This document shows positions 7,619-11,687 of a stretch of DNA of 11,687 bases, one piece after another. Origin of the DNA: Candidatus Thalassarchaeaceae archaeon (GTDB lineage: Archaea; Thermoplasmatota; Poseidoniia; Poseidoniales; Thalassarchaeaceae). The translations under genes were made by a program, and so were the position numbers. Within the stretch, counting starts at the first letter, position 1. Each line of letters starts with the position of its first letter. The DNA is taken from assembly GCA_030747475.1 (NCBI GenBank), contig JASLKO010000156.1, positions 1-11,687 on the forward strand, in the 5' to 3' direction. The notes below the pieces were generated by a model, which saw only the letters and a program-made list of their open reading frames with translations, was not told the DNA's origin and ran no database searches.

Positions 7619-8743
7619 TCAATTGTCCGCCAATTCGCTACGACCCGATTTTGTAGGCATTTCGGCAATATTGCAATCACTACCATCATGTTTCATGATG
7701 ATTGGTTGCACGAAAAGAAGTGGTGGAGAGTGCTTCTTTTCGATTCGTACTATAATCTCCCAGTGTGTTGCAAAAAGTGGATGATATTCACTCCCTGTCC
7801 AATTTCCATCTGGTAACGAAAGCGATTCTTTTCCACCATCTAGATCAACTGTTTTTGCAATACCTCGTTGTTGTACTGGGAGAGGTGAGAGAAATAGTCG
7901 CTTTGCATCTGGCCCTTCGAGAGGTGTCGATTCCCCATAACCTGCCCCAAGCTCAGATATTGCATGTTGTCTGATGGTGAGAGGTGTAGATATCCCTGGT
8001 GGATTTTGCTGGCCCTCTTTTCGACCCAATGCATGCAACAGCATCGGCCGACGTGGATTCAACATTCCAACTTGAAAATATGCAGAAGCAGATGTCCAGT
8101 CACCCCGAGTTTCAGGAAATTCAATCGATACTGGGATTTCATCGAGGGTGCAATCATTGATTTCCAAGGTGATAATTGGGGCAGATGGTAAATCTGCACG
8201 GAATTTCCGTGTGCGTCTAAAATCCCAAACACTTGCCAACAAACGCATCATCATGGGAACGAAAAATATAGGCAAGAAAATCAAGAGTAGTAACGGATAA
8301 TCTAGCATGCCCAATCTGACACTGCCTGCAAACGATTGATCGATAATGCCCCAATTGACCAAGGCAGGCTCAAACGCATGTATCGCCAAAGACGCAATGA
8401 TACCAACCACCGCATATGGAATGAGTTTACGGGAGGTTCGATGCATTTTGCTTGGCAGTAGAAACCAACCTTTCCTTTCTCGTTCGACTCGCCCCGGAAT
8501 TCTACTGGAGAGCGTATGCCATTCACGTGAATCAGAGAGTCCTTGGGACAGTTCCACCACATTGCGGTGGACATGGAATCCGGATTCATTTCCAATCTCA
8601 GCATTACACGGTGTTTCTGATGATTCTTTAAGCCGGAAATACGCCTTAGCGATGGGCAACTCCGATGCGATGACTGCGTGAGAGTCAAATGGTGGCCACC
8701 GGAGTTTAATCTCCACTGCCCTACCCGAATCAGAATCTCCCAT
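7619..8743 (-). CDS. Unrecognised two-TM membrane protein with soluble N- and C-terminal domains
   Basis: I do not recognise this 374-residue protein. The ATG ending at 8743 is preferred because AGGTG lies 5 nt upstream; the next in-frame ATG at 8773 would overlap the preceding gene. A soluble N-terminal part (1-95) includes predicted beta strands and one cysteine. Two hydrophobic helices follow at about 107-124 and 149-172; the second starts D-Y-P-L-L-L-L-I-F and ends before a cluster R-R-T-R-K. With basic residues also preceding the first helix (H-R-T-S-R-K), positive-inside logic places both termini in the cytoplasm and only a short loop outside. The C-terminal ~200 residues are beta-rich (LEINDCTLDEIPVSIEF, WEIIVRIEKK) without catalytic motifs. 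It starts 8 nt after the geranylgeranyl reductase gene and ends 25 nt before the lipoprotein gene, so a role in membrane or envelope biogenesis is possible but unproven. Confidence 0.75.
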   Translation of the reverse strand: MGDSDSGRAVEIKLRWPPFDSHAVIASELPIAKAYFRLKESSETPCNAEIGNESGFHVHRNVVELSQGLSDSREWHTLSSRIPGRVERERKGWFLLPSKMHRTSRKLIPYAVVGIIASLAIHAFEPALVNWGIIDQSFAGSVRLGMLDYPLLLLIFLPIFFVPMMMRLLASVWDFRRTRKFRADLPSAPIITLEINDCTLDEIPVSIEFPETRGDWTSASAYFQVGMLNPRRPMLLHALGRKEGQQNPPGISTPLTIRQHAISELGAGYGESTPLEGPDAKRLFLSPLPVQQRGIAKTVDLDGGKESLSLPDGNWTGSEYHPLFATHWEIIVRIEKKHSPPLLFVQPIIMKHDGSDCNIAEMPTKSGRSELADN

Positions 8744-8748
8744 AGACG

Positions 8749-8753
8749 CACCT
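8749..8753 (-). promoter_or_regulatory. Shine-Dalgarno overlapping the reductase stop codon
   Basis: AGGTG on the - strand overlaps the TAG of the reductase gene and sits 5 nt before the ATG ending at 8743. It is complementary to the conserved CACCU near the 3' end of 16S rRNA, fixes the start of the two-TM protein and suggests coupled translation. Confidence 0.6.
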
Positions 8754-9960
8754 AACCTGTCAATAGCGCCCATGTAGCCCGAACGGCCATGCCACGGAAT
8801 TCGGGAACGTCTTTGAGAAGACGGATGCCAAGTGGAACAGGTTTTTCGATGTCACCGACCTTATTGATCAGGGAAACAACATCGGGCCTTGCGAAAATTT
8901 CGAATGTGGATTCAAGTTCCTCGTCATTGCAAGATGAAACAAAAAGGTCTCTCAAAATTCGTGCACGCTCATGCTCCTTGCGCATTTTCTCCATGGGTTT
9001 GGACAGACGTTTGAGATTTGATTCCGTCAATTTATTCGACTGAATCAATTTCGTTAATTCTGGAACCAACAGATGAACTTGATCAAAACCCGGACCTATA
9101 CCGCCGCCTGTCGTCGGTTTGCACAGTCCGGCAGCGTCACCAAATAACAGGACTCGATTCTTGTAAATGCGTTTGACCATACCACTTGCTAGCGGCCCAC
9201 AAAATCGTGCAGTTTCATGTATGTTGGCAAATTTCTCACGCCACAATGGGTGGGCAAGGAGAGTGTCATAGAGCATCTCGCATGACCGGCCCCCTAAGCG
9301 ATCAGGGTGGACCCAGACGCCGATGCGATGTGTTTCCCCATTGGGTATCGCCCATGCAAATAAGCCTGGGGCAACATCCTCACCAGAGAACATCTCAAGA
9401 CGGCCCGGGATTCCCTGGTAACCCGACACCTCTGCCTGAAAACCAATCATGAATTCTTTGGGTCGGCCAAAGCGAAAGTGACGCCGTGTCCAAGAATGTA
9501 CACCATCTGCGCCACAAAGTAACTTGGCATTCAGTGTAATAATCTCACCTTCTCGATTCACGGTGACCTTGACGCCGCTTGTTCCTACTTCTGCATCTGT
9601 GGGTTTGCTATCCACCCACAATGTCGCTCCAGACTCAATGGCTTGCCTTACACAGCCTTCGTCAAACAATTTCCGACAAACGACGTGTGTCCGAATGATC
9701 GATGGTTCGCCAATTTCTACAGGCCTACCTTGTGGGCTGTGAATTCGAGCACCAAAAACATCAGACAAAATGGTATGATGCAAATTTACCTTGTCCATTG
9801 CAGATGGTGTGACCAAACCAGCACACTGGAACGGTTTACCAATTTCCCGGTGCTCTTCAAGCATCAGGACCTTCAATCCATTTTCAGCGAGTTTGTGCCC
9901 AAGATGGCCACCAACAGGGCCGGCCCCGACGATGATGACATCAAAATCGTGGCCCCCCAT
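8752..9960 (-). CDS. Geranylgeranyl reductase family FAD-dependent oxidoreductase
   Basis: The 402-residue protein belongs to the geranylgeranyl reductase flavoproteins, which in archaea hydrogenate the isoprenoid chains of digeranylgeranyl-glycerophospholipids and in other organisms reduce geranylgeranyl groups of pigments or quinones. The N-terminal FAD-binding fold is clear: D-V-I-I-V-G-A-G-P-V-G with GxGxxG at G12-G17 and the acidic end of the second strand (LMLEEH, E35-E36). The family PFQCAG motif with Cys46 follows. A GADG segment lies in the middle, and the second FAD motif is LLFGDAAG with D275, running into KPTTGGGIGPG. Length is normal for the family. The C-terminal ~100 residues are helical, as expected for the lipid-facing cap, without a strong membrane anchor. 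It starts 46 nt after the topoisomerase gene and is followed by the two-TM protein after 8 nt. Archaeal lipid saturation is the best-supported role; reduction of a menaquinone side chain is an alternative given the mqnC-like gene nearby. Confidence 0.9.
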   Translation of the reverse strand: MGGHDFDVIIVGAGPVGGHLGHKLAENGLKVLMLEEHREIGKPFQCAGLVTPSAMDKVNLHHTILSDVFGARIHSPQGRPVEIGEPSIIRTHVVCRKLFDEGCVRQAIESGATLWVDSKPTDAEVGTSGVKVTVNREGEIITLNAKLLCGADGVHSWTRRHFRFGRPKEFMIGFQAEVSGYQGIPGRLEMFSGEDVAPGLFAWAIPNGETHRIGVWVHPDRLGGRSCEMLYDTLLAHPLWREKFANIHETARFCGPLASGMVKRIYKNRVLLFGDAAGLCKPTTGGGIGPGFDQVHLLVPELTKLIQSNKLTESNLKRLSKPMEKMRKEHERARILRDLFVSSCNDEELESTFEIFARPDVVSLINKVGDIEKPVPLGIRLLKDVPEFRGMAVRATWALLTG

Positions 9961-9969
9961 GAACTCAAG

Positions 9970-9974
9970 CCACC
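9970..9974 (-). promoter_or_regulatory. Probable ribosome binding site of the reductase gene
   Basis: GGTGG on the - strand lies 9 nt before the ATG ending at 9960. The CACC at 9978-9981 (as read on the - strand) could pair with it through a 4-bp stem and 3-nt loop, which would mask the site, but so short a stem is weak evidence. The rest of the 46-nt gap up to the topoisomerase stop shows no promoter that I can recognise. Confidence 0.35.
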
Positions 9975-10006
9975 GTAGGTGACCTATCAGGATTCGCCCA
10001 CTTTAC

Positions 10007-11687
10007 TCATTTCTTTTTTGATTTTGACTTTTTCCGAGAGCTGCCAGTGCGCTTCTTGAGTATCGTAATCAATTTACTCGCTGTTCCACCGACACCACCT
10101 TGTAACTCAGAATAGCTTTTTGCTTCGACCAATGCACATGCATCGGATTCGTTCAACTCAGCTCTTTCGACCAATTTCGCAATCCAATTCAGTTGCTTTT
10201 CCGACGCTTCCCGTGGTGTAGATTGGGCTACTTTGAGCAACTGTTCAATCAATTTGCTCGCACTACCATTTCGGCCTCCAGTTAGCTCACTGAATGTTTT
10301 CAGACCAACCTTCGAACAGGCTTCCTCTTCTGACAAACTGGCACTTTCTGCGAGCGCTACAATCCAATTGGTTTGTTTTTCACTGGCCGGTTGCTTGTCA
10401 GCCGGATGGGCCTTTGTGATGACATCTAGAATTTCTCGGATTTCCCCACCAGTCATATCATTCGGCGATTTACCCCCGGTAAATGTTGTCACTTCTTCTT
10501 CGGAAAGATTCTTCGTAATTCGATTGAAATAATCCAACTGTTTTGGGGTTGGAGTTTGCTTTTTCTTCTCAAGTGCTGTCAAATGCAAAGCTTGGAAATG
10601 CTCAGAAAAAGTGTGCCATTCTTTAGGCGCAGAAGTGTTTCCTTTTTCGATCGCATCTAAATTACCTTCCATTTCTGCAGTGAAATCTGTGCCAAACAAA
10701 TGCCCATCAACGCCATGGCTACTACGATCGTAGTAAGGGGCGACGTCTAGCCAAAGTGTACGACCATTGTCGGAAGGTTGTAGTGAACCATTTTCTTCCT
10801 GTACATATTTACGGCTCAAGAGTTTACTAATGGTGGTTGCATAAGTCGAGGGGCGACCAATACCTTCAGCCTTCATCTTCTGAACGATTGAATGTTGTTT
10901 ATAGCGAGCAGGGGGCTTTGTTTCGTCTTCGCGGAGGCATGGGTTTTCCTCTTCTCCATCTGTACTATCCAAATCCAATGAAGTCCCAATTTCTGCATCA
11001 AATGAGGGTGGGGCTGTCGCAGGTTCTTTTCGAATCCCTTTGAATGCAGCTTCCCATCCACTGTGTATTCTCCAAGATGCTGTGCCGGAAAAAGGTCGAT
11101 CAAAGCCAGTTGCTTCAGCTATCATTGAAAGGCGATTGTAGCGACTTGGGCTCATTTGACTACCTGCAAAGCGAGCCCAAACCAGGCGGTAAAGGCGCTC
11201 TTGTTCAGCCGAAAGCCCGTCCGGCGAACCAACTTGGGGCCGAGTCGGACGAATGGCTTCGTGAGCATCTTGAACATTGGCTGAATCACCTTTGACATCA
11301 GGTCCAACGACACCTTTGCCAATATGATCCTCGCCCCAATTTTCACGGATGAATGACTTGATTTCATCTCTAGCACCCTGATTGGTACGTGTGGAATCCG
11401 TTCTGATGTAAGTGATATGGCCTGCTTGATACAGTTCAGAAGCGATTTTCATTGTGCGACCCGGATTCCAATTCATGTCCGATCCAGCCTTCATTAGAAG
11501 CGTGTCTGTTGTGAACGGAGGGGATGGGTTGCTCTTGTATTCGCTCGGCTCGACCGATGTTAATGATAAACCACTGTTTGCAGCGTCATAGGCCTGTTTT
11601 GCGAGATCTGCGTCGTTTGTGCGATTGGCATGGAATTTGCCCTTATCATCAATCCAAGCATGTGAATCGCTTTTGTCATGAAACCGC
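10007..11687 (-). CDS. topA: DNA topoisomerase I (type IA), C-terminal 559 residues, 5' truncated
   Basis: The frame is open from the right edge to a TGA at 10007-10009, including codons before the ATG at 11494, so that ATG is internal. Type IA topoisomerases relax negatively supercoiled DNA by cutting one strand through a 5'-phosphotyrosine. The family pattern S-P-P-F-T-T-D-T-L is encoded just upstream of 11494. The catalytic tyrosine is the Y of GHITYIRTDSTR (codon 11408-11410). DAHEAIRPTRP and GIGRPSTYATTISKLL follow in the usual order. The TOPRIM domain lies outside the window. After the core there are no paired-cysteine zinc ribbons; instead three KQ-containing helical modules and a Ser/Lys-rich tail ending K-S-K-S-K-K-K complete the protein, probably as DNA-binding elements. 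The core resembles bacterial TopA more than archaeal topoisomerase III or reverse gyrase; this is an impression that a tree would need to test. It is the first visible gene of the - strand block. Confidence 0.93.
   Translation of the reverse strand, partial: RFHDKSDSHAWIDDKGKFHANRTNDADLAKQAYDAANSGLSLTSVEPSEYKSNPSPPFTTDTLLMKAGSDMNWNPGRTMKIASELYQAGHITYIRTDSTRTNQGARDEIKSFIRENWGEDHIGKGVVGPDVKGDSANVQDAHEAIRPTRPQVGSPDGLSAEQERLYRLVWARFAGSQMSPSRYNRLSMIAEATGFDRPFSGTASWRIHSGWEAAFKGIRKEPATAPPSFDAEIGTSLDLDSTDGEEENPCLREDETKPPARYKQHSIVQKMKAEGIGRPSTYATTISKLLSRKYVQEENGSLQPSDNGRTLWLDVAPYYDRSSHGVDGHLFGTDFTAEMEGNLDAIEKGNTSAPKEWHTFSEHFQALHLTALEKKKQTPTPKQLDYFNRITKNLSEEEVTTFTGGKSPNDMTGGEIREILDVITKAHPADKQPASEKQTNWIVALAESASLSEEEACSKVGLKTFSELTGGRNGSASKLIEQLLKVAQSTPREASEKQLNWIAKLVERAELNESDACALVEAKSYSELQGGVGGTASKLITILKKRTGSSRKKSKSKKK
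10045..10549 (-). repeat. Three tandem 55-60-residue KQ modules at the topoisomerase C-terminus
   Basis: Units begin at 10549 (TPKQLDYFNRI), 10384 (SEKQTNWIVAL) and 10204 (SEKQLNWIAKL), 55 and 60 residues apart. Each has the T/S-x-K-Q-x-x-x-I/F helix, an S/N-E-E/S segment, an S-x-L/M-x-G-G-like turn and a closing A-S-K-L-I or E-I-R-E-I helix. Units 2 and 3 are much closer to each other than to unit 1, pointing to a recent duplication. Similar short KQ helical modules occur at the ends of other DNA-handling proteins; the family name is not certain to me. Confidence 0.75.

Noticed and set aside
7594..7689. Upstream in-frame ATG adding 32 residues to the lipoprotein
   Set aside because: It would overlap the preceding gene and bury the lipobox signal peptide, which starts properly at the ATG ending at 7593.
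8744..8773. Upstream ATG for the two-TM protein
   Set aside because: It overlaps the reductase gene by 22 nt and ignores the well-placed AGGTG before the ATG ending at 8743.

Overview
The window is protein-coding almost throughout and looks archaeal, most likely from a marine Thermoplasmatota lineage such as Marine Group II (Ca. Poseidoniales). The case rests on three things. There is a geranylgeranyl-reductase-family flavoprotein of the kind used for archaeal lipids. There are large secreted or anchored proteins with PKD-like and thrombospondin-type-3-like (DxDxDG) calcium-binding modules. There is also a bacterial-style type IA topoisomerase whose C-terminus lacks zinc fingers. The lineage is an inference from gene content; the sequence carries no rRNA or other phylogenetic marker.

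Layout. Positions 1-4442 are read on the + strand: the C-terminal tail of a secreted DxDxDG protein (ends at 202), a small perfect hairpin (218-235), a type I membrane protein with Ig/PKD-like ectodomains (281-1870), a Xaa-Pro aminopeptidase (1920-3257) and, 9 nt later, an MqnC-like radical SAM enzyme of the futalosine menaquinone pathway (3267-4442). A 22-nt convergent junction follows. Everything from 4465 to the right edge is on the - strand. In transcription order this is topoisomerase I (11687 to 10007, 5' end outside the window), a geranylgeranyl reductase (9960 to 8752), an unrecognised two-TM protein (8743 to 7619) and a 1042-residue lipoprotein (7593 to 4465). Gaps in this block are only 46, 8 and 25 nt, so it could be one transcript.

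The most notable gene is the lipoprotein. After a lipobox and Ig-like N-terminal part it has a calcium-binding TSP3-like array, an unassigned middle region, and a C-terminal third carrying the hallmark motifs of peptide-N-glycosidase F (PNGase F). Two of the three key acidic residues of PNGase F are recognisable. This suggests a surface-anchored enzyme or binder acting on N-glycoproteins, consistent with a heterotroph that also encodes a proline-specific peptidase and other surface adhesion-type proteins. The topoisomerase is the second point of interest: a tandem of three 'KQ-x-x-x-I/F' helical modules and a lysine-rich tail occupy the place where zinc ribbons normally sit.

I saw no tRNA, rRNA, CRISPR array, insertion sequence or attachment site. 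There is no gene-free stretch longer than about 80 nt.
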